In this document: positions 9,198 through 17,506 of the stretch, in pieces
How positions within the stretch are numbered: the first letter of the stretch is position 1
Layout of the letters: each line of letters starts with the position of its first letter
Notes under the pieces: model-generated
The model's database searches: none
What the model was told of the DNA's origin: nothing
Seen by the model: only the letters and a program-made list of their open reading frames with translations
Position numbers and translations under genes: made by a program
Assembly (NCBI GenBank): GCA_016219005.1
Contig: JACRCN010000084.1
Location: 1-64,000, forward strand
Origin: Deltaproteobacteria bacterium
GTDB lineage: Bacteria > Desulfobacterota > Desulfobacteria > Desulfobacterales > SpSt-501
DNA: 64,000 nt
Direction of reading: 5' to 3'

Positions 9198-9985
9198 TGA
9201 CCAGCGCGCAACTGAAAAACAGATGCCGACTCCTGGTGGGGGTTGCCGCCGTGGCGATGCTGCTGGCCGTCCTGCACGGCTGTGCGGCGCGCACCCACTC
9301 GACGCCGCCGGCGTCAGCACCCCTGCCGCCGCCCCGGACAGAGGCCCCGCCGGAAAGCGCGCCCGGCCAGCCGCGGCCCTACAAGGCCCTGGGCAAGTGG
9401 TACCAGCCGATTCCGGACGCGAACGGGTTCCGTCAGCAGGGGCTCGCCTCCTGGTACGGCCCGGATTTCCACGGCAAGCGAGCCTCCAGCGGCGAGATAT
9501 ACGACATGCACGCCATGACCGCGGCCCACCGGACCCTGCCCATCGGCACCCTGGTGCGGGTGCGGCAATTGGAAAACAACCGTACCGTCGAGGTCCGCAT
9601 CAACGACCGCGGCCCCTTCGTGCGCGAGCGCGAGCGCATCATCGACCTGTCGTACGCCGCCGCCCGGCAGCTCGGAGTGGTCGGACCGGGCACCGCACCG
9701 GTGGAAGTCGTGGCGGTGGGTGCGGCGCCCGGCAGCCCGGTGGACCTTTATTCGGGCAACTTCACCTTCCAGGTCGGTTCCTTCGCCAGCCGGGAGAATG
9801 CGGAGCGGCTGAGGGCCGAACTGAACCCGCGCTTCGGCAACGCCCACATCGTCGCCTTCGATCGCGGCGACCGGGTGTTTTACCGGGTCCGGGTGGGGAA
9901 ATGCATATCGCTGGAGGAGGCATCGGCCTATGAAGTGCAGCTCATGCGCAACGGGTTCCCGGACGCCTTCGCGGTGGCCGAGTAG
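9197..9985 (+). CDS. rlpA: RlpA-like lipoprotein with SPOR domain (septal ring lytic transglycosylase family)
   Basis: Predicted outer-membrane lipoprotein of 262 residues acting on denuded glycan strands during division. The signal peptide ends in a lipobox LHGC at Cys29, followed by a Pro-rich linker, then the double-psi beta-barrel domain (about 75-165; GLASWYGPDFHGKRASSG and VRINDRGPFV, with His and Asp of the catalytic pair), and a C-terminal SPOR domain (about 185-262; FTFQVGSFASRENAERLRAEL) that binds septal peptidoglycan. The ATG at 9197 is chosen by the lipobox and GGAAGTGG upstream. The phosphatase gene follows within 20 bases. Confidence 0.9.
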   Translation: MTSAQLKNRCRLLVGVAAVAMLLAVLHGCAARTHSTPPASAPLPPPRTEAPPESAPGQPRPYKALGKWYQPIPDANGFRQQGLASWYGPDFHGKRASSGEIYDMHAMTAAHRTLPIGTLVRVRQLENNRTVEVRINDRGPFVRERERIIDLSYAAARQLGVVGPGTAPVEVVAVGAAPGSPVDLYSGNFTFQVGSFASRENAERLRAELNPRFGNAHIVAFDRGDRVFYRVRVGKCISLEEASAYEVQLMRNGFPDAFAVAE

Positions 9986-10003
9986 GAACGGGTGATCAGC
10001 CCC

Positions 10004-10585
10004 ATGCTGCAACGGGTGGTCTTTTTAGACCGCGACGGCGTGATCAACCGGAATTTCCCGGACTACATCAAGCGCGTGGAGGAATTCGAATTCCTGCCCG
10101 GAAGCCTGGAGGCGCTGCGCCACTTGGCCGGGTGCGGTTTCAGCCCCATCGTCGTCACCAACCAATCCGGCCTGCACCGCGGGCTTTTCTCCCCGGAAAC
10201 CCTCGCCGAGATCCACCGCAGCATGTGTGCGGCGGTGCAGGCGCACGGCGGCTTCATCTGCGACATTCTGGTCTGCCCCCACATGCCCACCGAGGACTGC
10301 CCGTGCCGCAAGCCCCGGCCCGGCCTGCTCACCGCGGCCCGCAGCAGGCACCGGATCGACTTTGCCACCGCCGTGATGGTCGGCGACAGCGTGAAAGACA
10401 TCGAATGCGCCCGGAACGCCGGCGTGCGGCAAGCCGTCCTGGTCAGGACCGGCAACGGTGGGGAGGCTGAGCGCGCGCTTTCGGCCCACAATCTTTGCCC
10501 GGATTTCGTCGCAGATGATTTGCGGGAGGCCGCCCTTTGGATCACGCAGCACGGCGCGGCGCCGGTTGATCAGAAAGCGCCCTGA
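10004..10585 (+). CDS. gmhB: D-glycero-D-manno-heptose 1,7-bisphosphate phosphatase (HAD family)
   Basis: 193-residue HAD-superfamily phosphatase of the HisB-N/GmhB type, which removes the C7 phosphate of heptose bisphosphate in LPS heptose synthesis. Visible: motif I FLDRDGVIN, motif II VVTNQSG, the zinc-loop cysteines in CPHMPTEDCPCRKP, motif III Lys in RKPRPG, motif IV MVGDSVKDIECA. Start uncertain: a GTG at 9992 lies 3-4 bases after AGGAACG, while the ATG at 10004 matches the usual N-terminus. Other HAD histidinol-phosphatase-like roles are possible. Confidence 0.85.
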   Translation: MLQRVVFLDRDGVINRNFPDYIKRVEEFEFLPGSLEALRHLAGCGFSPIVVTNQSGLHRGLFSPETLAEIHRSMCAAVQAHGGFICDILVCPHMPTEDCPCRKPRPGLLTAARSRHRIDFATAVMVGDSVKDIECARNAGVRQAVLVRTGNGGEAERALSAHNLCPDFVADDLREAALWITQHGAAPVDQKAP

Positions 10586-10623
10586 TCGGACGGGAAGGTT
10601 GTCGACCGGAAGGATGCCGGCGG

Positions 10624-11052
10624 TCAGGAGTCGGTCTCGGGTGGTGCGGGCAAGGGGATTTTGAAAAACTGAACCCCCTCCTGCAGCAGGGTCTTTTCCT
10701 CGGCCTGGGTGCTGACGCCGCGGATGTTGCGTGGTTCCGTGGCGCCGTAGTGGATCTTCAGGGCTTCCTTGGAGAAGTTGCAGCCCACGTCGTCGAAATT
10801 TTTTTCGACGAATTCGCCGAGCTGTTTTCCGAACCGCGCCCACATTTTTTCGTCGCGGGGACCGACCTCTTTCGGTTTGACGCTCGGGGCGTTCTTGATG
10901 GCGAACGTGGACGGCAGCCGCAGGATCTGGGTGTCGTTGCAGATCGGGCAGGCGACCAGCCCTTTCTTTTTCTGGCCGAGGAATGCCTTGCTGTCCTCGA
11001 ACCAACCTTCGAAGGCATGCCCGTTTCCGCATTGCAGATCGTAAGCAATCAT
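10624..11052 (-). CDS. DUF1178 family protein
   Basis: 142 residues beginning MIAYDLQCGNGHAFEGWF, the hallmark of DUF1178. Two cysteine pairs (C8 with GNGH, and CPIC near residue 36) suggest a metal-binding head. The middle is basic and the C-terminal half (WARFGKQLGEFVEKNFDDVG) is conserved in the family. Its function is unknown. It is convergent with the gmhB-like gene (38 bases apart) and divergent from the SH3-domain gene. Confidence 0.88.
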   Translation of the reverse strand: MIAYDLQCGNGHAFEGWFEDSKAFLGQKKKGLVACPICNDTQILRLPSTFAIKNAPSVKPKEVGPRDEKMWARFGKQLGEFVEKNFDDVGCNFSKEALKIHYGATEPRNIRGVSTQAEEKTLLQEGVQFFKIPLPAPPETDS

Positions 11053-11162
11053 GAATCAGAATCTGTCCAGGCGGCGGATGATGGAGTCCGAACGGTGCAT
11101 CGCATCGGGGGCCGCCCTCCCTGTTTGGAAAGGTATGTTCGTTCTGGATTATTCCAAAAAAC

Positions 11163-11178
11163 TGGTATACTTATACCA
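11163..11178. promoter_or_regulatory. Perfect palindrome between divergent genes
   Basis: TGGTATA-CT-TATACCA, a perfect inverted repeat with 7-base arms, sits in the 198-base gap between DUF1178 (minus) and the SH3-domain gene (plus). Its length, AT-rich centre and position fit an operator for a dimeric regulator. Confidence 0.45.
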
Positions 11179-11250
11179 TAAACTAAGAATGCGGTTTCGT
11201 CAAATTGTATTCGAGTGATGGGGATCGGTACAGCGAATCAAGGGGGGGCC

Positions 11251-11913
11251 ATGAAGCGGAAGACCGGATGGATGCTGGCGATCGGAATGTGCCTGCTGGC
11301 GGTTGCGACGAACGCCCGGGCTGAGACCGTGTACGTGTCCGACGTGATCAAACTCTCCGTGCGTTCCGGGCCGGGGAATGAACACAAGTCGATCGCCGTG
11401 ACGGAAAGCGGGCAGCAGTTGGAACTGATCACGCCCGGGCAGGAGTGGTCGTTGGTGCGCCTTGCCAACGGCGCCGAGGGATACGTGCTCGCGCGCTACT
11501 TGACAACGATCCAACCCGGCCGCTTCCAATACGGACAGCTGCAGGATAAAATCAAAGCGCTGACCGCCCAGGCGGCGAGCCTGGCTGGGGAAAACAGTCG
11601 GCTGAAGGCCGAAAACGAGAAGCTTGCCGCTACGGTGTCCGGAGGCCAGGAGCAGATTGACAGCCTGCGCAGCGAATATGAAACCTTCAAGCAAGAGGCC
11701 ACCGATCTCGTCGGCTTGAAAGCAAAGACCGACGCGCTTACCGCCGAGCTGGAGCAAAAAAACAAGCAGCTTGCCGTGCTTGAAATCCAGTCCGATGATG
11801 TCTACCGAACGACCTACCTGTACTGGTTTGTGGCCGGGGCCGCCGTGCTCTTTGCCGGCTTTCTGACCGGCTACAGCGTCAAGCGCCAGCGCTGGAGGTC
11901 TTCCCTCTCCTGA
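11251..11913 (+). CDS. SH3-domain membrane-anchored protein (TIGR04211-like)
   Basis: 220-residue exported protein: signal peptide (MKRKTGWMLAIGMCLLAVAT), a bacterial SH3 domain (about 23-88; YVSDVIKLSVRSGPGNEHKS, WSLVRLANGAEGYVLARYL), a coiled coil with heptads from about 95 to 170, and a C-terminal membrane helix (YLYWFVAGAAVLFAGFLTGY) followed by basic residues. This is the order of the TIGR04211 family (YgiM-like). AAGGGGGGG precedes the ATG at 11251, which decides the start over upstream GTG/ATG codons. Likely periplasmic, peptidoglycan-associated; role unknown. Confidence 0.87.
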   Translation: MKRKTGWMLAIGMCLLAVATNARAETVYVSDVIKLSVRSGPGNEHKSIAVTESGQQLELITPGQEWSLVRLANGAEGYVLARYLTTIQPGRFQYGQLQDKIKALTAQAASLAGENSRLKAENEKLAATVSGGQEQIDSLRSEYETFKQEATDLVGLKAKTDALTAELEQKNKQLAVLEIQSDDVYRTTYLYWFVAGAAVLFAGFLTGYSVKRQRWRSSLS

Positions 11914-12031
11914 CGGTGCGGTCTCTGCCCGATCCTGGGCGCTCCGGCGGTGGGATGTTCGTCTTGAGCCGGCGCTGCTGCGGTGGGGAAAGGCAGTGGC
12001 CTGGGCAGCGGTTGGCGGCGAAGATGCGGGC

Positions 12032-13306
12032 ATGACGATGCTGTTCGATCACATCATGATTCTGCTGATCCTGGTGGCGCTTTCGGCTTTCTTTTCCGCG
12101 GCCGAAACCGCCCTGTTTTTGATCAGCATGGACAAGGCCATTCATCACGGTGCGGAGACGGGCCGGGTCTACACCCTCATTCAGCGGATGAAGAAGGACC
12201 CGGATCGGTTCCTGAGCACCATTCTGCTCGGGAACACTCTGGTGAATATGTCGGCTGCCTCCCTGGCCACGGCCGTCACCTTGGACATGGTGCCCGAGCA
12301 TGCGCTGGCGATCGCCATAGGCGCCGCGACGTTCGTGATCCTCGTTTTCGGTGAAGTTTTCCCCAAGTCGATCGCTGCCCGCAACGTCACCCTCATCGCG
12401 CGGATCGTCATCGTGCCGATCGACGGACTCTCCAAACTGCTTTACCCGGTCGTGCTGGCATTGAACCTCATTCCCAACACGATGGCCCGCATTCAGAGAA
12501 AACCGAAGCTCACGGAGTCAGAACTCCTCTCCATCGTGGAAGCCGGCGAGGCGGAAGGGCAGATCAACGAGGAGGAAAAAGAGCTGATACACAACATTTT
12601 TGAGCTCGACGACACAAGCGCATCCGAGATCATGACGCCTCGGGCGGACATGTTCGTCGTCGATGTCAACGAGCCGCTCGATCGGCCCGAGCTTTTCAAG
12701 TCCGGCTTCACCCGGATCCCCGTCATCGACGGCGACATCGATCATATCATAGGCATTTTGAACATCAAGGACCTGCTGTGGCACCCGTCGGGCGGCGGGC
12801 CGCCCGTGGACATCCGAAAGATCATGCGCGAGCCCTATTTCGTGCCGGAGCACAAGAAGCTGAACCACCTGCTCAAGGGGTTTAAAAAACGCAAGCAGCA
12901 CATGGCCATCGTGGTGGATGAGCACGGCGGGGTGTCGGGCCTGATCACGCTGGAAGACGCCCTTGAGGAGATCGTCGGCGAAATCATCGACGAGACCGAC
13001 ACGTTCGAGCCGCCGATCGTCCGGGTAAGCGCCAACGAGTGGCGGGTGATGGGAAAAACGGGGATCGAAGAGGTCAACGACGCGCTCCTGATGAACATCC
13101 CCGACACCGGCGAATACGACACCTTCTCCGGCTACGTCCTGAACTTGATCGGCCGGATCCCCCGGGAGGGGGAGCAAATCGACATCGGCGCGTTCACCGT
13201 GGTCGTCAAGGAGCGGGAGGGCAACCGCATCGTCGAGTATCTCGTGCGCAGGATTGACTCCCCCGCAGCCCCCGAGAGCACTGCTGCACCCGCCGCTTTT
13301 AGTTGA
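12032..13306 (+). CDS. CNNM/CorC-type hemolysin-family membrane protein with CBS domains
   Basis: 424-residue inner-membrane protein: N-terminal DUF21/CNNM domain with four hydrophobic segments (residues about 5-170), a tandem CBS pair (about 190-335; IMTPRADMFVVDVNEPLD and MAIVVDEHGGVSGLITLEDALEEIVGEI), and a C-terminal CorC_HlyC transporter-associated domain (from about 345; NEWRVMGKTGIEEVN). The family is linked to Mg2+/Co2+ efflux. An earlier in-frame GTG exists at 11996, but the ATG at 12032 opens the first membrane helix directly. Its stop overlaps the HU stop by 8 bases tail to tail. Confidence 0.88.
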   Translation: MTMLFDHIMILLILVALSAFFSAAETALFLISMDKAIHHGAETGRVYTLIQRMKKDPDRFLSTILLGNTLVNMSAASLATAVTLDMVPEHALAIAIGAATFVILVFGEVFPKSIAARNVTLIARIVIVPIDGLSKLLYPVVLALNLIPNTMARIQRKPKLTESELLSIVEAGEAEGQINEEEKELIHNIFELDDTSASEIMTPRADMFVVDVNEPLDRPELFKSGFTRIPVIDGDIDHIIGILNIKDLLWHPSGGGPPVDIRKIMREPYFVPEHKKLNHLLKGFKKRKQHMAIVVDEHGGVSGLITLEDALEEIVGEIIDETDTFEPPIVRVSANEWRVMGKTGIEEVNDALLMNIPDTGEYDTFSGYVLNLIGRIPREGEQIDIGAFTVVVKEREGNRIVEYLVRRIDSPAAPESTAAPAAFS

Positions 13307-13568
13307 CGGCGTCCTTGAGGGCTTTGCCCGCCACGAACTTGGGGGCTTTGGAGGCGCTGATTTTGATTTCCGCGCCGGTCTGCGGGTTGCGGCCTATGCG
13401 CGCTTTGCGTTTGACCACCTTGAAGGTCCCGAAGCCCACCAGGGTGACCACGTCATCCTTTTTCAGCGCTTGGCTGATGGATTCTAAAACGCAATCCACC
13501 GCGGCCTGAGCTTCCTTCTTGGTGCTGACGACATTCGCCACTTCGTTGATCAGATCTGCCTTGTTCAT
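13299..13568 (-). CDS. hup: HU family DNA-binding protein
   Basis: 89-residue nucleoid protein: MNKADLINEVANVV start, DNA-binding arm around RKARIGRNPQTG (the RNPxTG tip with its intercalating proline) and C-terminal FVAGKALKDAV helix. The frame is open upstream, but the ATG at 13568 gives the exact family length. HU binds and bends DNA as a dimer. A small zinc-ribbon gene and dksA lie upstream on the same strand. Confidence 0.94.
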   Translation of the reverse strand: MNKADLINEVANVVSTKKEAQAAVDCVLESISQALKKDDVVTLVGFGTFKVVKRKARIGRNPQTGAEIKISASKAPKFVAGKALKDAVN

Positions 13569-13654
13569 GGATGTCCCTTTCTTCGCATGGAGTTTGAAGT
13601 TGAATACCGGCTGAGAACCATATGGGTGTTGCGTTTCCCGATCGGGGCTCGCGC

Positions 13655-13867
13655 CTATATGCTGTCGCGGCAGCTTTGACAATATTTCCGGGGCGTGCCC
13701 CGGCCGATCCAATGAAAGTTCATGATGTGTTTTTTGCCGCATTTCGGGCACACGCATTCCACTTTGCTCTTGTCGTGGTCGATCACGGTTTCGGGCTCTT
13801 CGCTGATGATCGCCTGGGAGGGTTTCGCGACGGATTTTTTCGAAGCACTGCGTTTGGCGGATGGCAT
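13655..13867 (-). CDS. Small zinc-ribbon protein, hypothetical
   Basis: 70 residues: a basic Ser/Lys-rich head (MPSAKRSASKKSVAK), an acidic middle, then a C-terminal zinc ribbon CPKCGKKHIMNFHWIGRG...CQSC with two CxxC knuckles. GGAG is placed 7 bases before the ATG at 13867. It lies between hup and dksA on the same strand, so may be a small nucleic-acid-binding protein. The family is not recognised beyond the ribbon. Confidence 0.7.
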   Translation of the reverse strand: MPSAKRSASKKSVAKPSQAIISEEPETVIDHDKSKVECVCPKCGKKHIMNFHWIGRGTPRKYCQSCRDSI

Positions 13868-13967
13868 AAAAACACTCCATGGATGCTCACGGTGACGCAC
13901 GGCCCGCTCGGTGTTCGGCGGTTGCGCGATGATGTTTCAGGGCGGTTCCGGATCTGCGCTGCGCCCA

Positions 13968-14330
13968 TCAGGTCCCGGTCTGTTTCTCCATGGCCTCCAT
14001 CTGAGTTTTGCAGCGGATGCAGTGGTGGGTGACGGGCCGCGCTTTAAGGCGTTCGACGGAAATGTCTTCCCCACAGGACTCGCAAATGCCGTACACTCCC
14101 TCTTTGATGTCTTCCAGGGATTGGCGGATTTTCTTGATCAGCATGCTTTCGCGGTCGCGGATCCGCAGGGTGAAGTTGCGTTCGGAGTCGAAAACGGCCC
14201 GGTCCAGCGGGTCCGGAAGATTTTCGTCGACTTCCCTCAAGCCGGTCATCGTGCTGTCGGCATGGCGCGACAGCTCCTCCAGCCAGCGGGTGAGGAGTTC
14301 CTTGAAATATTTAAGGTCTTTGTCTTTCAT
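13968..14330 (-). CDS. dksA: DksA/TraR-type RNA polymerase-binding transcription factor
   Basis: 120-residue secondary-channel regulator of RNA polymerase working with ppGpp. The coiled coil spans residues about 5-70; the tip carries PDPLDRA, corresponding to the DxxDxA acidic tip of DksA. The C4 zinc finger is CESCGEDI with a following CIRC. Length and arrangement fit DksA rather than the shorter TraR. The gene is transcribed away from the PilZ-like gene. Confidence 0.92.
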   Translation of the reverse strand: MKDKDLKYFKELLTRWLEELSRHADSTMTGLREVDENLPDPLDRAVFDSERNFTLRIRDRESMLIKKIRQSLEDIKEGVYGICESCGEDISVERLKARPVTHHCIRCKTQMEAMEKQTGT

Positions 14331-14850
14331 GGCGCCATTTCCCGTCGGATCAGACTTGCGGAATTTTCAGCGGGTCGATCGCTCACCATCAACGGCTCGA
14401 CCCGAATTTCCTTTATTCATGAACACGAAAATTTTTTCAAGACTTTTCTGCAACCGGCCCGCTTTGATACATGGCAAACGCCCTGCTGTCAACAGGCACG
14501 GCTAAATTTCTTGCCGGGCAGACGCCGGGGAGGCTGTGTCGGTGACGCGGGCCTGGATTGACAGCTTGGGGCGGATCGCGTATAATTGTAGCCAAATGTG
14601 CTGATCCCGGTCCTGTCCGGCTTCTTCTCATCCGGTTTTTCATTTTTTAGGCGCGGTTTCCGGCTCGCTGGGACACGCCGCCCGGGAGCGTTTGCTACCA
14701 CGTCAATGCCATCCGCTGACGTTTCATGCGCGGCTCCGTCGGCAGCCTAATCTTTCAGGGATAGTTGCCGGTCCGGTTCGGAAGGAGGATTGCGCCGCCG
14801 CTGTAGCGCCGGGCCATGCGCGTAGCTCACCTCTGCCGGAGGCAAAAGCG
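14331..14850. other. 520-base intergenic region with a consensus promoter
   Basis: Between divergent dksA and the PilZ-like gene. Besides the promoter at 14558-14586, no gene or known riboswitch pattern was recognised. The transcript from that promoter would have a leader of about 255 bases. Confidence 0.4.
14558..14586 (+). promoter_or_regulatory. Perfect sigma-70-type promoter
   Basis: TTGACA (14558-14563), a 17-base spacer and TATAAT (14581-14586): an exact match to the housekeeping consensus at optimal spacing. It points to the PilZ-like gene at 14851, leaving a long untranslated leader, or to an unannotated small RNA. Confidence 0.7.
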
Positions 14851-15177
14851 ATGGGATCTGAAACGGAAAAACGGAGCGAAGATCGCCGCGGATGCGACGC
14901 CGGCATCGATTGGGCCTACTTTAACAAGGCCGAATTCCGCAACGCGCACCTCCTGAACGTCAGCCCGAGTGGCGGGTATTTCGAATGCGAGCAGCGGATC
15001 ATCCCCGGGGCCACCCTTTTCATCCGGCTTCACCACTGCCAGACGTGTGTCGGGGACCCGACCATTCGCGACTGCATGCGCTCCACGGCCCTTGGAGAGG
15101 TCAAGTGGTGCCGAGAGCTGCCCGATCAAAAACCATTCCCATACGGGGTCGGCATCCGGTATCACATGCCGGTGTGA
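14851..15177 (+). CDS. PilZ-like domain protein, hypothetical
   Basis: 108 residues. The SEDRRGCD head and the NVSPSGGYFECEQRIIPGATL segment resemble the RxxxR and D/NxSxxG parts of PilZ c-di-GMP-binding domains; Cys-rich loop HHCQTCVGDPTIRDC is unusual for PilZ. The end (GEVKWCRELPDQKPFPYGVGIRY) matches the typical V-W...YGxGxxF strand pattern. GGAGG is 8 bases before the ATG at 14851; the longer frame to 14692 is unlikely coding. c-di-GMP binding is inferred, not shown. Confidence 0.7.
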   Translation: MGSETEKRSEDRRGCDAGIDWAYFNKAEFRNAHLLNVSPSGGYFECEQRIIPGATLFIRLHHCQTCVGDPTIRDCMRSTALGEVKWCRELPDQKPFPYGVGIRYHMPV

Positions 15178-15315
15178 GCCCCCCATTCCCCGCGGGTGCA
15201 AAACCGGACGGGCGCTGGCGCCGGTTCGCGGCGAAGACGGACCGCGCGAGGCTTCCGCTACGGACCCGCCGGTGTCATGGTGGCGTTTATTTCCTGCGGA
15301 TGAGGCAAGCAGACC

Positions 15316-16170
15316 ATGAAGCGTCACCCCTTTCTGAATATTGTGTGGAACCTTTGCATGCTTACCGCCGGCAGCATCCTCTGTGCCGTTGCCCTCAATG
15401 GGATTCTGATTCCGAACCAGTTTCTCTCGGGCGGTGTGAGCGGACTGAGCCTGTTCATTTACTATCTGTTCCCATTCATGCCGGTGGGGGTTTCCAATTT
15501 TCTCTTGAACATCCCGCTCTTCCTGGTGGGCTGGCTATTCGTCGGCCGGCGCTTTTTCTTTTTCAGCCTGGCGGGGATGACGATTTTCTCGCTGGCCCTC
15601 TTTATCCCCGTCCCGGTCTTGCCCATCCGCGACCCTGTGCTGAATGCGCTGACGGCCGGGATCATCTCGGGCATCGGTAGCGGAATCATTCTGAAGTCCG
15701 TCGGTTCGGGCGGAGGGCTGGACATTCTCTCCGTCATCCTGCTCAAGCGGTTTTCCATCCGGATCGGCACCACCGTCATGGGCTTCAATGCCGTCCTGAT
15801 GCTGGCCGCCCTGTTCCGGTTCAACCTCGAAATCGTTCTGTACACGCTCATTTACCTGTTTGTCACGTCCCAGCTCGTCGACCTGGTGGTCACCGGGCTC
15901 AACCAGCGCAAGGCCGTGATGGTGGTCTCGTCCCAATGGCAGGCGATTGCGCACGAGATCATGGAGAACATGCATCGCGGAGTGACCATCGTCAACGGCG
16001 AAGGGGGCTACACCGGGCAGAAGCTGCGGATCCTCTATGCGGTCATCACCTTCCAGGAACTCTCCCGGTTCAAGGAGATGATCCGGCAGCTGGACCCCGA
16101 CGCGTTTGTGGTGGTGGCTGAAACGGTTGAGGTGATGGGCAAGGGCATCGGCAACCAGCCCCACTGGTAA
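15316..16170 (+). CDS. YitT family membrane protein (DUF161/DUF2179)
   Basis: 284-residue inner-membrane protein. About five to six hydrophobic helices (residues 10-190; e.g. AGSILCAVALNGILIPNQF, GVSGLSLFIYYLF) form the YitT domain, with the conserved SGGGLDILSVIL motif. The C-terminal soluble DUF2179 domain (about 200-284) includes HRGVTIVNGEGGYTGQ and ends MGKGIGNQPHW. The family's transport substrate is not established. GATGAGG lies about 12 bases upstream of the ATG. Confidence 0.9.
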   Translation: MKRHPFLNIVWNLCMLTAGSILCAVALNGILIPNQFLSGGVSGLSLFIYYLFPFMPVGVSNFLLNIPLFLVGWLFVGRRFFFFSLAGMTIFSLALFIPVPVLPIRDPVLNALTAGIISGIGSGIILKSVGSGGGLDILSVILLKRFSIRIGTTVMGFNAVLMLAALFRFNLEIVLYTLIYLFVTSQLVDLVVTGLNQRKAVMVVSSQWQAIAHEIMENMHRGVTIVNGEGGYTGQKLRILYAVITFQELSRFKEMIRQLDPDAFVVVAETVEVMGKGIGNQPHW

Positions 16171-16486
16171 AAACGGCCCTAAGAAGCCATTTAACGCCCG
16201 ACAGCTGCGTTGTCCCGCGTCACGTACGAACGTGTACGCTCCGCTTTCAAACTGCGGGACACCTTGCTCCCAGGCGCGATCTGGGCTTTTAGAGTCGTTA
16301 CAAAAGCCGTGCAACGCCTGATCGCGGCATGTCCGGAAATTGCGGCCGACACTTTGGTCGGCTTCAGATAGCGGAACTCTCGGAGTTGAACCGGATCGTC
16401 GGTGATGGAACCGACCACTCTTGTTCGAGCGCAGCCCGGTTCACCGACAGCAAGTCGTCATAGATGCGGCGGATGCGAAACATGTC
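16171..16486. other. Intergenic palindrome-rich region
   Basis: 316 bases with nested inverted repeats: GTCCCGC (16212-16218) with GCGGGAC (16254-16260), enclosing CACGT-ACGA-ACGTG (16221-16234), then CCCAG (16269-16273) with CTGGG (16281-16285) followed by CTTTT. It looks like a dispersed palindromic intergenic element and may also end transcription from both convergent genes. No gene seen. Confidence 0.4.
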
Positions 16487-17506
16487 TCAAGAGGGCTTCT
16501 TGCGGGTATCGCTGAGAATGCGTTCCACCGCGCCGGCGTAACTGATGCCGGAAGCATCCAGGGCGGCGGCAAATCCGGCATCCGGCGAGAGACAGGGATT
16601 GGCGTTGATTTCAAGAATCCATGGCCGGCCGGCGGGATCGATCCGGAAATCCACCCGGGCATACCCATTCAACCCGAACAGCCGCCAGCACCGCAGGGCC
16701 AGGTCGCGCAGGCGTGCGAGCAGAGCCGCATCTTCCGGCGGAAAATCGAACCGGCGCGGGGTGTGGTGGAACTCGTAGGAGCCTGAATCCCACTTGGCGC
16801 GGTAGCCGACAATCTTAAGCGTGCGGTCGGCGTAGCCCTCGAAGAGGATCTCCGCCGGGGAGAGCACCTGCGGTCCGCACGGCGCGGCGAGCAGCGCGAG
16901 ATTGAACTCGCGGCCGTCGATGAAGCGCTCCGCGAAACAGGCCCCGCCCAGGCGGGGCGCACGCTCCCGCAACAGCGTTGCCGCGCGGTCCGCGCGGTCG
17001 CAGAGAAGATCGGTCTTCTCATCCAGGCCGATCGATGCGTGCTCCCATACGGACTTGACGATCCACATCGCATCCGGCGTTTCGGCCGGGTGCACCGCCG
17101 CAGGCGGCAGGTTCGGGATATCCTCCGGGTAGGGGCCGATCCAGGGCGGCGTCGGCAGGTGCGCGGCCGCCAGGCGTTGTTTGGCGAGGACCTTGTGCGA
17201 GGTCAGGCACATGGCCTCCGCGCAGGCACCGGTGTACGGCACGTTGAGCGCGTCCAGCAGCGACGGGATCACATGGATCAGGCGGCCCTTGCCGTCCAGG
17301 GATTCCACGATGTTGAAGACGAGATCCGGCCGCAGGTCCGCCAGGCGGCGTTTGACCTCGGAGAGGTCCAGGGTGCAGGGGAGCGTAACGGGTTCGTGTC
17401 CGAGCGCGCGGAGTGCCGCCTGGACCGATTCGGCCTGGATCAGAACGTCGCGTTCGTCCGGGGCATCGTCGTCGGCGACGGCGTTGTGAACGATGGCTAC
17501 GCGCAT
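16487..17506 (-). CDS. D-alanine-D-alanine ligase-like ATP-grasp enzyme (second ligase of KamA operon)
   Basis: 339-residue ATP-grasp protein of the Ddl type, forming an amide bond through an acyl-phosphate. N-terminal domain MRVAIVHNAV...DERDVLIQAESV and DLVFNIVESLDGKG; central ATP-grasp lid; C-terminal metal-binding signature DFRIDP...WILEINANPCLSPDAGFAAAL, where the ExN and late acidic residues coordinate Mg-ATP. The start overlaps the upstream ligase's stop by 10 bases. It differs from true Ddl in its N-terminal binding region, and it sits in a KamA operon rather than a mur cluster, so another amino-acid substrate is inferred. Confidence 0.82.
   Translation of the reverse strand: MRVAIVHNAVADDDAPDERDVLIQAESVQAALRALGHEPVTLPCTLDLSEVKRRLADLRPDLVFNIVESLDGKGRLIHVIPSLLDALNVPYTGACAEAMCLTSHKVLAKQRLAAAHLPTPPWIGPYPEDIPNLPPAAVHPAETPDAMWIVKSVWEHASIGLDEKTDLLCDRADRAATLLRERAPRLGGACFAERFIDGREFNLALLAAPCGPQVLSPAEILFEGYADRTLKIVGYRAKWDSGSYEFHHTPRRFDFPPEDAALLARLRDLALRCWRLFGLNGYARVDFRIDPAGRPWILEINANPCLSPDAGFAAALDASGISYAGAVERILSDTRKKPS

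Noticed and set aside
16381-16450. Bases GGAGTTGAACCGGA resembling a tRNA T-arm on one strand
   Set aside because: No acceptor, D-arm or anticodon pairing could be built around it.
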